Assembly (NCBI RefSeq): GCF_021117365.1
Contig: NZ_CP088262.1
Location: 434,001-498,000 of the forward strand
Direction: 5' to 3'
Length of the DNA: 64,000 bases
Source of the DNA: Nocardioides sp. cx-173
Lineage (GTDB): Bacteria; Actinomycetota; Actinomycetes; Propionibacteriales; Nocardioidaceae
Below the pieces are notes generated by a model. It was not told the DNA's origin, did not search any database, and was given only the letters and a program-made list of their open reading frames with translations. How positions within the stretch are numbered: position 1 is the first letter of the stretch; each line of letters starts with the position of its first letter. The position numbers and the translations under genes were made by a program. Positions 1 to 7,642 of the stretch are shown piece after piece.

Positions 1-816
1 ATCGCGATCGCCCAGCGGGCACTGGCGCTCAAGCAGTCCGAGATCAAGGCCGAGACCGACGCGGCCGCGGCGACCGCGTCCGCGGCCGGGCCGCTCGCCC
101 AGGCCGACCGCGACCAGGCGATCCTGCTCGAGCAGGAGAAGGTCGCCGTCCGTCAGGCCGCGCTGACCGAGCGTCAGCTCGAGACCGAGGTGCGCAAGCC
201 GGCCGACGCCGCGCGCTACAAGGTGGAGCAAGAGGCCGAGGCCAACCGGTCCGCCGAGATCGCCCGCGCCGAGGCCGGACGAGCCGCCACGATCGCCGCC
301 GCCGAGGCGACGGCCGAGCAGACGCGCCTCAGCGGCGAGGCCGAGAAGTCGCGTCGCTCCGCACTCGCCGAGGCGGAGGCCATCGAGGGCGCCAAGCGCG
401 GTGAGGCCGAGAAGGCCCGCCGTACGGCGGAGGCCGACGCGACCCGTGCCGAGGGTGAGGCCACCGCGGCCGCGACCCTGGCGGTCGGCCAGGCGGAGGC
501 AGAGGCGATGGACAAGCGGGCCGAGGCGTTCGCCCACTACAACGACGCCGCCGTGCTCCAGATGCTGATCGAGGTGCTGCCTCAGATCGCCCGCGAGGTG
601 GCCGCGCCCATCGCCGCCATCGACCAGCTCACCGTGATCTCCTCCGACGGCGCCGGCGCGCTGCCCCGCCAGGTGAACGACAACGTGGTGCAGACGCTGA
701 ACATGCTCAAGACCTCGACCGGGCTCGACCTCGAGGCCCTGATCAAGAAGTCGATCAGCAAGGCCGCCGAGGGCAGCGGCCTGGAGGTCGACGGGGCAGT
801 GGCGGAGTCGCGCTAG
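1..816 (+). CDS. Flotillin-like SPFH family protein, C-terminal part (5' end outside window)
   Basis: The frame is open from the left edge, so only the C-terminal 271 residues are seen; the SPFH/band-7 domain and membrane anchor lie outside. What is visible is a long Ala/Glu/Arg-rich coiled coil with repeated AEAE-type heptads, as in the flotillin domain. It is followed by a globular tail (AHYNDAAVLQMLIEVLPQ, then TGLDLEALIKKSISKA) that is typical of bacterial flotillin/YuaG proteins. Flotillins form membrane-associated oligomers that organise ordered lipid domains. The stop codon overlaps the end of the convergent minus-strand gene by 4 nt. The family call is confident from the coiled coil plus tail, but the exact subfamily cannot be judged without the N-terminus. 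Confidence 0.8.
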   Translation: MAIAQRALALKQSEIKAETDAAAATASAAGPLAQADRDQAILLEQEKVAVRQAALTERQLETEVRKPADAARYKVEQEAEANRSAEIARAEAGRAATIAAAEATAEQTRLSGEAEKSRRSALAEAEAIEGAKRGEAEKARRTAEADATRAEGEATAAATLAVGQAEAEAMDKRAEAFAHYNDAAVLQMLIEVLPQIAREVAAPIAAIDQLTVISSDGAGALPRQVNDNVVQTLNMLKTSTGLDLEALIKKSISKAAEGSGLEVDGAVAESR

Positions 817-1388
817 CTCTGATGACCAGGCGGACAGCGCACCCGGCGCAGCCGGTAGCCGACCGCTGCGACGTAGACGAGACCTCCGAGCCCGAGTCCG
901 GCCGCTGCGGCCAGCAGCGGTACGTCGGCGTCCGCGAGGTCGCGCAGGTCCTGCACCCGCCACAGCCAGGCGTAGCCCGCGCCCAGCACCGGCACCCAGT
1001 ACCAGCTGCCGAGGGCGGCGACGGCCACCGCGCTGCCGGCCAGGAACAGCACGACCACACCGGCGCGCTCGAGCGTCCACGCCGTCAGCGCCAAGGAGGT
1101 GAGGACGACGGCTCCGGCGCACTGCACCGCGCCGTAGCGCAGCACGAGCAGCAGGGCGAGCGGCCGGGTGGAGCGCAGCGTCAGCTCGCGCGTCTGGTCG
1201 ACGAGCGGTGCGGCCAGCAGCAGTCCCGCGGCCGGAGGCACCAGGTCGAGCGTCGGGATGGCTGCCTCGAAGGAGGGCAGCCCGACGTACGTGGCCGCCG
1301 CGAGCTGGGCCGCAGCCGACAGCAGCGCCGCGAACAGCAGCGTGCGCGAGACGCCCCACGCCCGCAGGACCGCGCGGACCCTAGACAC
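813..1388 (-). CDS. Small polytopic membrane protein, last gene of the Xre/secreted protein/ABC operon
   Basis: A 191-residue protein that is mostly hydrophobic, with about five or six predicted membrane segments (for example residues 17-37, 76-104, 109-143 and 155-179) and a basic C-terminus. No enzymatic motif is visible. The GTG start lies inside the stop of the upstream membrane gene (8-nt overlap), so the two are almost certainly co-translated. By position it is the second membrane subunit of the ABC system encoded upstream, perhaps half of a heteromeric ABC-2 type permease or an immunity-type protein. That role is inference from context; I do not recognise a named family. Confidence 0.7.
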   Translation of the reverse strand: MSRVRAVLRAWGVSRTLLFAALLSAAAQLAAATYVGLPSFEAAIPTLDLVPPAAGLLLAAPLVDQTRELTLRSTRPLALLLVLRYGAVQCAGAVVLTSLALTAWTLERAGVVVLFLAGSAVAVAALGSWYWVPVLGAGYAWLWRVQDLRDLADADVPLLAAAAGLGLGGLVYVAAVGYRLRRVRCPPGHQS

Positions 1389-2649
1389 CGGCGGGCAGCC
1401 GGAGCGCCTCGAGGTCGCACCGTCGCAGCCGGTCGTAGGTGCTGACCACCCAGGAGCGCTGCTCGTCCAGCCCGGCGCCCAGCCAGGCCCCGTCGACGTC
1501 GTCGAGGTCGGGCTCGAGCAGCCCGGCGCGCATCAGCAGCCAGCGCGCGAGCAGCCGTCGTGCGTCGAAGGACGCCTCGGGTGGCGGGATGTCGGCGCTG
1601 TAGGCGGCGCAGTCCGCCGGGGTGGCCAGCGACCTGGCGGCACTCTCGTCACTGACGGTGTCCGCGAGCTCCTCGTCGAGCAGGGAGAGCACGCCGTGCG
1701 CCGGGTCGGGATCCCGGGCGGCCTCGGGCTGGACGAAGCGAGGTGGCAGGTCGAGTCCCAGGTCGGTGAGCGCGGCCGCCTGCCGCTCCATCCGGGCGGC
1801 CAGGTCGTCGAGGGGACGCGTCGTCTCTCGCGCCAGGCACACCCGGACGGTGGTGCCGCGGCACACCAGCTGCGGGTCGGCCACGGGTCGGGTGAACTCG
1901 TGCAGGCCCTGCCCCATCGCGACGTAGCAGCCGGCCCCGCCCAGCACGCAGGCGAGCACCACCGCGCGCGGGAGCGGTGCGCCGCCCACGGCGGTGCGGT
2001 TGGACAGCAGGAGCAGCCCCGCGGCGGCGCCGAGGGCGGCTCCCGCCTGCAGTGCGTACGTCGAGGCGTCGAACGTCTCGCCGGCGTAGGAGCCGGTGAT
2101 GGCGCCCACCCGGAAGATGTCCGCGATGACGCCGACGGCGCCGAGCACGCCGAGGCCGAAGGTGGCCACGGCCGCCACGGGTGCCAGCCACCGGCGTCGC
2201 CCGGTCGCGCCGAGCAGGACGCCGACGGCCACCTGGGCGGCGAGGACGCACAGTGCCGGCACGACCACCCAGGCGGTCTCGGGGTACGCGACGCTGCCGG
2301 CGAGCCAGGACGCCGTCGTGGTGGCGAGGGTGATCGCGAGCAGCGCGGCGGCCGCGAGCGACCAGGTCGCGAGAGCGGGGCGCAGCCACGGCCACCAGGG
2401 ACGCGGGCCGATCGCCACGAGCCGCTCGGCGCCCGAGCCGGCGAAGCGCGCGTAGACGGCGCAGGCGATCCCGGACGCCGCAGGCCCGATGAGGGTCAAG
2501 CCGAACAGGCCGGCGCCGAGCGCCATCTTCCAGGAGCCGAGCCAGTCGGCGCCGCGGCTCAGGGTCGGCACGAGCCCGAGGGCCACGAGGACCGCGACCA
2601 GGACCGTCGCGACCCGCGGGCCGCCCAGCCAGGTGAGCCCGCGGCTCAC
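1381..2649 (-). CDS. ABC-transporter-associated membrane protein with large extracytoplasmic C-terminal domain
   Basis: A 422-residue protein. The N-terminal ~240 residues hold about seven hydrophobic helices. The remainder is a soluble domain starting with two closely spaced cysteines (CRGTTVRVC) and carrying two further Cys, which suggests an extracytoplasmic, disulphide-stabilised domain. The GTG start overlaps the stop of the ATPase gene (GTGA), which is why this start was chosen; the frame stays open further upstream but only as a shadow of the ATPase. The arrangement ATPase, 7-TM protein, small TM protein resembles ABC-2 exporters and bacteriocin self-protection transporters. The substrate is unknown; the secreted protein encoded two genes upstream is the obvious candidate or target. 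Confidence 0.75.
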   Translation of the reverse strand: MSRGLTWLGGPRVATVLVAVLVALGLVPTLSRGADWLGSWKMALGAGLFGLTLIGPAASGIACAVYARFAGSGAERLVAIGPRPWWPWLRPALATWSLAAAALLAITLATTTASWLAGSVAYPETAWVVVPALCVLAAQVAVGVLLGATGRRRWLAPVAAVATFGLGVLGAVGVIADIFRVGAITGSYAGETFDASTYALQAGAALGAAAGLLLLSNRTAVGGAPLPRAVVLACVLGGAGCYVAMGQGLHEFTRPVADPQLVCRGTTVRVCLARETTRPLDDLAARMERQAAALTDLGLDLPPRFVQPEAARDPDPAHGVLSLLDEELADTVSDESAARSLATPADCAAYSADIPPPEASFDARRLLARWLLMRAGLLEPDLDDVDGAWLGAGLDEQRSWVVSTYDRLRRCDLEALRLPAGV

Positions 2650-3392
2650 GCCCGCTCCCGGGCGAGGGTGCTGAGGAAGGCGAGCTCGGCCGAGCGGTCG
2701 GGGCCACCGCGCTCCTCCACGAACCTCGCGGTGTCGCCGTGGTGCACCACCCGCCCGGCGTCGAGCACGACGATGCGGGTGGACATCCGCTCCACGTCCT
2801 CCATCACGTGGCTGCTGAGCACCGTGACGGTCGCACCGGGCAGATCCATGAGCAGCCGGCGAAGCTGGGCGCGCTGCTCGGGGTCCAGGCCCGTGGTCGG
2901 CTCGTCCAGGAGCAGCACCTGTGGCGCGGTCACCAGCGCGGTGGCCAGGACCAGACGTCGTCGCATGCCCCCGGAGAGCCGCCCCACCCGCTCCCGCCGG
3001 CGCTGCTGGAGCCCCACCAGCGCCAACAGCTCCGGCTCGCGGGAGCCGGCCACGCGTCTCGGGACGCCGCGCAGCCAGCTCACGTAGGACAGGGCGTCGG
3101 CCACCCGCAGCTCGCGCGGCAGGTCGAGCTCCTGGGGCATCAGGCCGATCCGGCCCACCAGCTCGCGCCGGTGTCGGCCGTAGACGTCGACCCCGTCGAG
3201 GGTGACGGTGCCGCCCTGCGGCCGCCGGGCACCGGCCAGCGCCAGGAGCAGCGTGGTCTTGCCCGCCCCGTTGACGCCCACCAGGCCGGTGACTCCGGAG
3301 CCGAGGCTCAGCTCGTCGATGTCGACGACGTCGACGCTCGACGGCGGGTAGCGACAGGCCAGCTGTCGGGCGCGCAGGCCGGGCGCGCTCAC
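2646..3392 (-). CDS. ABC transporter ATP-binding protein
   Basis: A 248-residue single ABC domain with Walker A GVNGAGKTT, Q-loop (MPQELDLP), signature LSGGM, Walker B VLLLDEPTTGLD and switch His (SSHVMED). The 'TTGLDP' and 'SSH' signatures are those of the DRI/CcmA-type ATPases that drive ABC-2 exporters and drug or peptide resistance systems. GTG was taken as the start because it overlaps the TGA of the secreted-protein gene (GTGA), matching the coupling seen at every junction of this operon; a longer in-frame form would overlap that gene by about 50 nt. It should energise the two membrane proteins encoded immediately downstream. Confidence 0.88.
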   Translation of the reverse strand: MSAPGLRARQLACRYPPSSVDVVDIDELSLGSGVTGLVGVNGAGKTTLLLALAGARRPQGGTVTLDGVDVYGRHRRELVGRIGLMPQELDLPRELRVADALSYVSWLRGVPRRVAGSREPELLALVGLQQRRRERVGRLSGGMRRRLVLATALVTAPQVLLLDEPTTGLDPEQRAQLRRLLMDLPGATVTVLSSHVMEDVERMSTRIVVLDAGRVVHHGDTARFVEERGGPDRSAELAFLSTLARERA

Positions 3393-3877
3393 AGGGCGAA
3401 GGTGAAGTACGGCCTCCGGCTGCACGCATCGGGACTCCACGCCTGGTCCTCGCAGACCTTCGAGTGGACCCGGGCCTGGCTGGCGTCGTTGTGCTCGGAG
3501 TAGTCGTCCCGGTCGTACTGGTCGACCCAGTCGCCCGAGCTGTTGCGGGGGCTCTGGTCGCTCGGGCCGTTGCCGCTCCAGGACTCCCCGCCCTGGGAGG
3601 GCTCGCGGTAGGTGTAGCCGGTCTCGGTGTAGACCTTGTCGCCGCCGCTGCGCGGGTCGCGGTAGTAGGTGTGGTTCTTGAGGAACCCGTCCTTGGTGTA
3701 GGACGTACCGTAGGCCAGCGCCTGGGCGACGTCGTCCTCCCAGGCCTTCAGCGGCTTGGACCGGGAGTGCCAGTCGTACGAGGCGGCGTGCGCGGCCGGT
3801 GCGGAGCTCACGACCAGGGCGCTCAGGAGCCCGGCGGCGATGAGGGGTCGGTCCAGCCTCGCGAGGAGGTGCGTCAT
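3389..3877 (-). CDS. Small secreted protein of unknown function
   Basis: A 162-residue precursor with a clear Sec signal peptide: RLDRP, a hydrophobic stretch, then SAPAAHA followed by ASYDW. The predicted mature part is about 130 residues, rich in Tyr, Trp, Ser, Asp and Gly, with only two cysteines near the C-terminus (CEDQAWSPDAC) that could form one disulphide. There is no known domain or enzymatic motif. The ATG overlaps the stop of the Xre regulator (ATGA) and the stop overlaps the ATPase start (GTGA), so it is embedded in a regulator/ABC operon. A secreted bacteriocin-like effector or an extracellular partner of the transporter is plausible, but this rests on context only. Confidence 0.75.
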   Translation of the reverse strand: MTHLLARLDRPLIAAGLLSALVVSSAPAAHAASYDWHSRSKPLKAWEDDVAQALAYGTSYTKDGFLKNHTYYRDPRSGGDKVYTETGYTYREPSQGGESWSGNGPSDQSPRNSSGDWVDQYDRDDYSEHNDASQARVHSKVCEDQAWSPDACSRRPYFTFAL

Positions 3878-4116
3878 CGGTGGTACCTGCTTTCCGAGTA
3901 GGGGTGTTCGGGCGGTGCGTCGAAGAGGAGCTCGAGGGGGACGTCGAGCGCGCTGGCGATGCGCTCGGCCAGGTCGGGCGTGCAGGTCGTCTTGTGACCG
4001 GTCACCAGGTGGCCGACCATCGACTTGCTGCACCCGCACTGGCGAGCCAGGTCGGCAAGCGAGAGACCGCGTCGTCTGATGGTCGCGGCGAGCATCTCCG
4101 GCGAGCCGAGCTGCAT
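3874..4116 (-). CDS. Xre-family helix-turn-helix regulator
   Basis: An 80-residue protein consisting almost only of an HTH_XRE domain (IRRRGLSLADLARQCGCSKS, then a recognition helix with MVGHLVTGHKT, and ALDVPLELLF at the end). ATG at 4116 was preferred to an upstream in-frame start because it has a good ribosome binding site (GGAGG about 8 nt before) and removes a non-homologous leader. It is the first gene of a five-gene coupled operon and probably autoregulates it. An array of GTAGATC/GATCTAC half-sites lies about 75 nt upstream of its start. Confidence 0.85.
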   Translation of the reverse strand: MQLGSPEMLAATIRRRGLSLADLARQCGCSKSMVGHLVTGHKTTCTPDLAERIASALDVPLELLFDAPPEHPYSESRYHR

Positions 4117-4190
4117 GTCACTGTCCTCCGCAGTGGGTCCTCTAGGGGCGCTCGAATGGTGACCCGCCGCAGGGACGCTGTCAATCATCT

Positions 4191-4222
4191 GTAGATCATC
4201 GATCTACTCCAGGTAGACGATC
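4191..4222. promoter_or_regulatory. Candidate Xre operator array between divergent HTH genes
   Basis: GTAGATC-ATC-GATCTAC (4191-4207) is a perfect 7-bp inverted repeat. It is followed after TCCAG by a third related half-site, GTAGACGATC. The stretch is strikingly AT-richer than its surroundings and lies between the Xre gene (minus) and the HTH gene (plus), where a shared operator would be expected. Seen: the repeats. Inferred: binding by the 80-residue Xre protein. Confidence 0.5.
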
Positions 4223-4325
4223 ATCTTCGGCGACGGGCGAGTTCAGCCGCAACCGGCGGCCTCTCGGGCACAATCGGCGGTAGACGCTTTTCCTCAGCCC
4301 GCCACCGGAAGGGGTGCTCGCGACC

Positions 4326-4709
4326 GTGCCCGCCACGTTCTGGGAGCTGCTGCAGCACTACTGCGACGACACGGGCGCCACCGAGGCCGCGGTGCAGCGC
4401 AAGGCGCGACTCAACCACGGGACGTTCACGGCGTGGCGAGCCCGCGGGGTCCCGGCGCTGCCGAGGGTCGACGTCGTCGTCGCCCTGGCCGACACCCTGC
4501 GAGTGGACTACGAGGACCTCGTACGGGCGCTGCTGGTGAGCGCCGAGTACCTCCCGGCCGAGGTCGCCCGCGCGCGGGCGAGCGACCCGGCGAGCGACCG
4601 GGCGGAGGCGCCGACCGCGGCACGGGCGGGCGCCTCCCGTGGGCGCCGGCTGCGCGAGGAGCAGGACGACGCGGCGACCCGGCCCACCCAGGACCGCGCT
4701 GAGGCCTGA
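4326..4709 (+). CDS. Helix-turn-helix domain protein
   Basis: A protein of 127 residues. The N-terminal 80 residues are predicted helical and read as an Xre/lambda-repressor-like fold (ATFWELLQHYCDDTGATEAA, then LNHGTFTAWRARGVPALP, ALADTLRVDYEDLVRALL). The C-terminal 45 residues are charged and low complexity. GTG at 4326 was taken as the start because the AGGGG at 4310-4314 gives a usable spacing; a GTG at 4314 would sit directly on that Shine-Dalgarno. It lies 33 nt upstream of an ImmA/IrrE-like peptidase, the typical regulator/protease pairing, and is divergent from the Xre-led operon. DNA binding is inferred from the fold pattern. Confidence 0.65.
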   Translation: MPATFWELLQHYCDDTGATEAAVQRKARLNHGTFTAWRARGVPALPRVDVVVALADTLRVDYEDLVRALLVSAEYLPAEVARARASDPASDRAEAPTAARAGASRGRRLREEQDDAATRPTQDRAEA

Positions 4710-4742
4710 GCGTGTCGGTGGGCCTCGCTACGGTCGCGGGGC

Positions 4743-5198
4743 ATGACGGACAGGTGGCATCCGTGGCGGGCGGTGGCCCGGCACCCGGACGTGACGGTGG
4801 TCTACGACGACCCGGGCGAGGGCAACGTCGGCCTCGTCGACCTCCGGACCCGGGTGATCACGCTGTGTCCCAGCCTGCTCCAGGACGAGCGGCGCTCCAC
4901 GCTCACCCACGAGCTCGTGCACCTGGAGCGAGGGACGCCGTGCGGACCGGGGGACCCCGAAGAGCGTGAGGTCGAGCGGCTCGCCGCGCGGCGGATCATC
5001 ACCCTGCCGGACCTGGTCGAGGCGGTGAGGTGGAGCGACCACCTGGTCGAGCAGGCCGTCGAGCTCTGGGCCGACGAGGACATGGTCCGGATCCGCCTGC
5101 ACCACCTCACCGCCGCCGAGCGCGAGGAGCTCACCCGGGTCCGGGCCTCGTGCGAGGGGCTGGAGGAGCCGGCCCGGGCCTACCCTCAGGAGCCATGA
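4743..5198 (+). CDS. ImmA/IrrE-type zinc metallopeptidase domain protein
   Basis: A 151-residue protein with the zinc motif H56-E-L-V-H60 (TLTHELVHLERG), followed by EEREVERLAARRII, which supplies the usual third Glu ligand of the ImmA/IrrE (DUF955) family. Members of this family cleave HTH repressors to induce mobile elements or stress genes. The gene follows an HTH gene, and its stop overlaps the next start (ATGA). A TACGGT hexamer 8 nt before the ATG suggests leaderless transcription. The target is unknown; the adjacent HTH protein or the divergent Xre regulator are the natural candidates. Confidence 0.78.
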   Translation: MTDRWHPWRAVARHPDVTVVYDDPGEGNVGLVDLRTRVITLCPSLLQDERRSTLTHELVHLERGTPCGPGDPEEREVERLAARRIITLPDLVEAVRWSDHLVEQAVELWADEDMVRIRLHHLTAAEREELTRVRASCEGLEEPARAYPQEP

Positions 5199-6445
5199 CC
5201 GACCACGCCCCCGGCTCCGCGTCGTACCTCGCGGCCCAGCGCGCCGATCTGCTCCGCTTCGCGCGCGGCTCCCGGACCGCCCGTGGCTTCGGCTACCTCG
5301 ACGCCGACGGGGCGGTGGACCCCGCGCGGCCGGTCGAGCTCTGGATCACCTGCCGCATGACCCACGTGTTCGCGCTGGGTCTGCTGGCCGCGGAGCCCCC
5401 CGCGGCCGGCGGACCGAACGTCGAGGACCTCCGGTCCCTGACCGGGCACGGCGTCGGCGCGCTGCGCACCGCCTTCGCCGACGGGGAGCATGGCGGATGG
5501 TTCGCCGCCGTCGGGCAGAGCGGGGAGGACGAGGTGGTCGATGCGAGCAAGCAGGCCTACGGCCACGCGTTCGTCGTGCTGGCCGCGAGCTCGGCCGCCG
5601 TGGCCGGCATCGCCGGCGCCGACGAGCTCCTGCGCGACGCGCTGGACTGCCTGGACCGGCGGTTCTGGCGCGAGGAGGACGGGCTGGTGGTCGACCGGTG
5701 GGACCGCGCCTGGACCGAGCTCGACCCCTACCGCGGTGTCAATGCCAACATGCACACCGTCGAGGCGCTGCTCGCCGCGGGCGACGTCACCGGCGAGGCC
5801 CGCTGGCACGAGCGCGCTGGCCGCATCGCCGCCCGCGTCGCCGGCTGGTCCGGTGCCAACCGGTGGCGCATCCCGGAGCACTTCGACACGCGCTGGCGCC
5901 CCCTGCTCGAGCACCACCGCGACGTCCCCGCGCACCCGTTCCAGCCCTACGGCGCCACCGTCGGGCATGGCCTGGAGTGGGCCCGGCTGATGGTGGCGGC
6001 GCGGGAGTCGCTGGGCGAGGCGGCTCCGGCGGGGCTGCTCGAGGCCGCGACGGCGCTCGCCGACCGCGCGGTGACCGACGGCTGGGCCGCCGACGGGGCG
6101 GAGGGGTTCGTCTACACCACCGACTGGGAGGGGGTGCCCGTCGTGCACGCCCGCATGCACTGGGTGGCCGCCGAGGCCGTCAACACCGCGGAGGTGCTGC
6201 ACCGGGTCACCGGCGAGCAGCGCTGGACCGACCGGTCGCACAGCTGGTGGGCGCACATCGACCGGTGCCTGGTCGACCACCGAAGAGGGTCCTGGATCCA
6301 CGAGCTGGACGGGCACAACCGCCCCTCCGGCGAGACCTGGCCGGGCAAGCCGGACGTCTACCACGCCTACCAGGCGGCGCTCCTGCCGACGCTGCCGGTC
6401 ACGCCGTCGTTCGCGGCGGCGCTCGCCGCTAGCCTCGGCGCGTGA
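5195..6445 (+). CDS. AGE-family sugar epimerase/isomerase
   Basis: A 416-residue protein, matching the 390-420 aa of the N-acylglucosamine 2-epimerase superfamily (mannose isomerase, sulfoquinovose isomerase YihS, cellobiose epimerase). Visible family blocks are RMTHVFALGLL near residue 55, VNANMHTVEALLAAGDVTG in the middle, PFQPYGATVGHGLEWARLM, and PVVHARMHWVAAEAV toward the end. The histidines in these blocks form the catalytic centre of the (alpha/alpha)6 barrel. Isomerisation of a free aldose/ketose is more likely than nucleotide-sugar chemistry given the YihS-like layout, but the substrate is not determinable here. It is coupled (ATGA) to the peptidase gene upstream and overlaps the acyltransferase start downstream (GTGA). 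Confidence 0.85.
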   Translation: MTDHAPGSASYLAAQRADLLRFARGSRTARGFGYLDADGAVDPARPVELWITCRMTHVFALGLLAAEPPAAGGPNVEDLRSLTGHGVGALRTAFADGEHGGWFAAVGQSGEDEVVDASKQAYGHAFVVLAASSAAVAGIAGADELLRDALDCLDRRFWREEDGLVVDRWDRAWTELDPYRGVNANMHTVEALLAAGDVTGEARWHERAGRIAARVAGWSGANRWRIPEHFDTRWRPLLEHHRDVPAHPFQPYGATVGHGLEWARLMVAARESLGEAAPAGLLEAATALADRAVTDGWAADGAEGFVYTTDWEGVPVVHARMHWVAAEAVNTAEVLHRVTGEQRWTDRSHSWWAHIDRCLVDHRRGSWIHELDGHNRPSGETWPGKPDVYHAYQAALLPTLPVTPSFAAALAASLGA

Positions 6446-7137
6446 AACGACGCCAGCGGTGGGCCAACTCCTGCGTGCACGCCATGTGGCAGCGGGTGCA
6501 GCGGGCCGGAGAGATCGTCCCCGGCACCCGTGCCGCCGAGGAGTTCGGCCGCCTGGGTGAGGGCAGCAGCATCGGCTTTCCGGCGGCCACCCTGATGGGC
6601 GTGCGCTCGATCCATGTCGGCGAGCGCACGTTGATCGGGCGCCACGTGACGCTGTCGGTGGGCTACGGACCCGGCGACAGCGCCCTGCCCGAGCGCGGCC
6701 TGGTCATCGGCGACCGCTGCGTGGTCGGCGCCCGGACGAGCCTCACCGCGCACAGCTCGATCCTCGTCGAGGACGACGTGTGGTTCGGGCAGGACGTCTT
6801 CGTCTCCGACGCCAGCCACGGCTACCAGGAGCTGGGCGTGCCGATCGGGAGGCAGCTGGGTGCGCACCAGCCGGTGGTCGTCGGGGCCGGGTCCTGGATC
6901 GGCCACGGCGCGATCATCCTGCCGGGCTCGGTCATCGGCCGCAACGTCGTCGTCGCGGCCGGCTCCGTCGTCCGCGGCACGGTGGAGGACCACGCCGTGG
7001 TCGGCGGTTCGCCGGTGCGCGTGCTGCGCCGCTACGAGGCCGGCCTGGGCTGGCTGACGCCCGGCGGCGACCTCCGCCCGGTCCGGCACCCGCCCGGCTC
7101 GTCGGCGCCCATCGCGCAGGCTCACCCGGCCGGGTGA
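6442..7137 (+). CDS. Left-handed beta-helix (hexapeptide) acyltransferase
   Basis: A 231-residue protein with repeated hexapeptide-type strands (IHVGERTLIGRHVTLSVG, LVIGDRCVVGARTSL, VVVGAGSWIGHGAIILPG, VIGRNVVVAAGSVVRG). The loop with SHGYQELGVPIG and a following helix PVRVLRRYE are typical of the NodL/MaaA/WbbJ O-acetyltransferase group. It probably transfers an acetyl group from acetyl-CoA to a sugar or polysaccharide. The GTG overlaps the epimerase stop, suggesting co-expression in carbohydrate modification. The stop codon sits inside a perfect loopless palindrome (CTCACCCGG/CCGGGTGAG, 7121-7138). Confidence 0.82.
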   Translation: MKRRQRWANSCVHAMWQRVQRAGEIVPGTRAAEEFGRLGEGSSIGFPAATLMGVRSIHVGERTLIGRHVTLSVGYGPGDSALPERGLVIGDRCVVGARTSLTAHSSILVEDDVWFGQDVFVSDASHGYQELGVPIGRQLGAHQPVVVGAGSWIGHGAIILPGSVIGRNVVVAAGSVVRGTVEDHAVVGGSPVRVLRRYEAGLGWLTPGGDLRPVRHPPGSSAPIAQAHPAG

Positions 7138-7248
7138 GATGGCGTCAAAACGGCAAAATTCGGCGCGCGGCGTGACAGGCTGGCTCTCTACAGGAGGTCG
7201 GTCCACCCCGTACGCGTCGGGGAGCGCCGGCCTCGAGACGAGGTACAG

Positions 7249-7632
7249 ATGGGCGAGCAGCCCCACGGGTCCCAGGCGCCGCCACCCCTGGACGTCGGCG
7301 TCGAGGAGCACGGCGCGCACCGGGTCGTCGCGCTGCGCGGCGAGGTGGACATGGCCTCGGTCGGCGCGGTCCGCACCTGCCTGCGCGAGCTGATGCTGGC
7401 GGGGCACACCGACGTGCTGGTGGACCTGCGCGACGTCACCTTCATGGACTCCACCGGCCTCGGGGTCCTGGTGGCCGCCCGCAAGCAGGCGCGGGTCTTC
7501 CGCGGCTCGCTGGGCCTGGTCGCACCGAGCCCGCCGGTGGCCCGCGTGCTGTCGCTCACCTCGCTCGACCGGGTGTTCCCCTGCTTCGGGTCGCTCGACG
7601 AGGCGCTGGCCCCCGAGCCGTCCGCGTCCTAG
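7249..7632 (+). CDS. STAS-domain anti-sigma factor antagonist
   Basis: A 127-residue protein that is essentially one STAS domain. The conserved core MDSTGLGVLVAARKQ carries the serine (S68) that SpoIIAA/RsbV-type antagonists have phosphorylated by a partner-switching kinase. Preceding strands (HRVVALRGEVDMASV, VLVDLRDVTF) fit the fold. Such proteins free a sigma factor when dephosphorylated by a SpoIIE/PP2C phosphatase. A phytochrome-SpoIIE phosphatase is encoded 0.8 kb downstream on the same strand, so this is a plausible substrate. No RsbW-like kinase or sigma-B-type gene is present nearby. Confidence 0.88.
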   Translation: MGEQPHGSQAPPPLDVGVEEHGAHRVVALRGEVDMASVGAVRTCLRELMLAGHTDVLVDLRDVTFMDSTGLGVLVAARKQARVFRGSLGLVAPSPPVARVLSLTSLDRVFPCFGSLDEALAPEPSAS

Positions 7633-7642
7633 CGCCGCCCTG

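Noticed and set aside
1381..3429. A single 682-aa frame that seemed to join the ABC ATPase region to the membrane protein
   Set aside because: The N-terminal part is the ATPase gene read in the wrong frame; the real membrane protein starts at the GTG overlapping the ATPase stop.
7121..7138. Palindrome CTCACCCGG/CCGGGTGAG as an intrinsic terminator
   Set aside because: It has no loop or U-tract and overlaps the stop codon; coding constraint (AHPAG) can explain much of it. Mentioned in the gene entry only.
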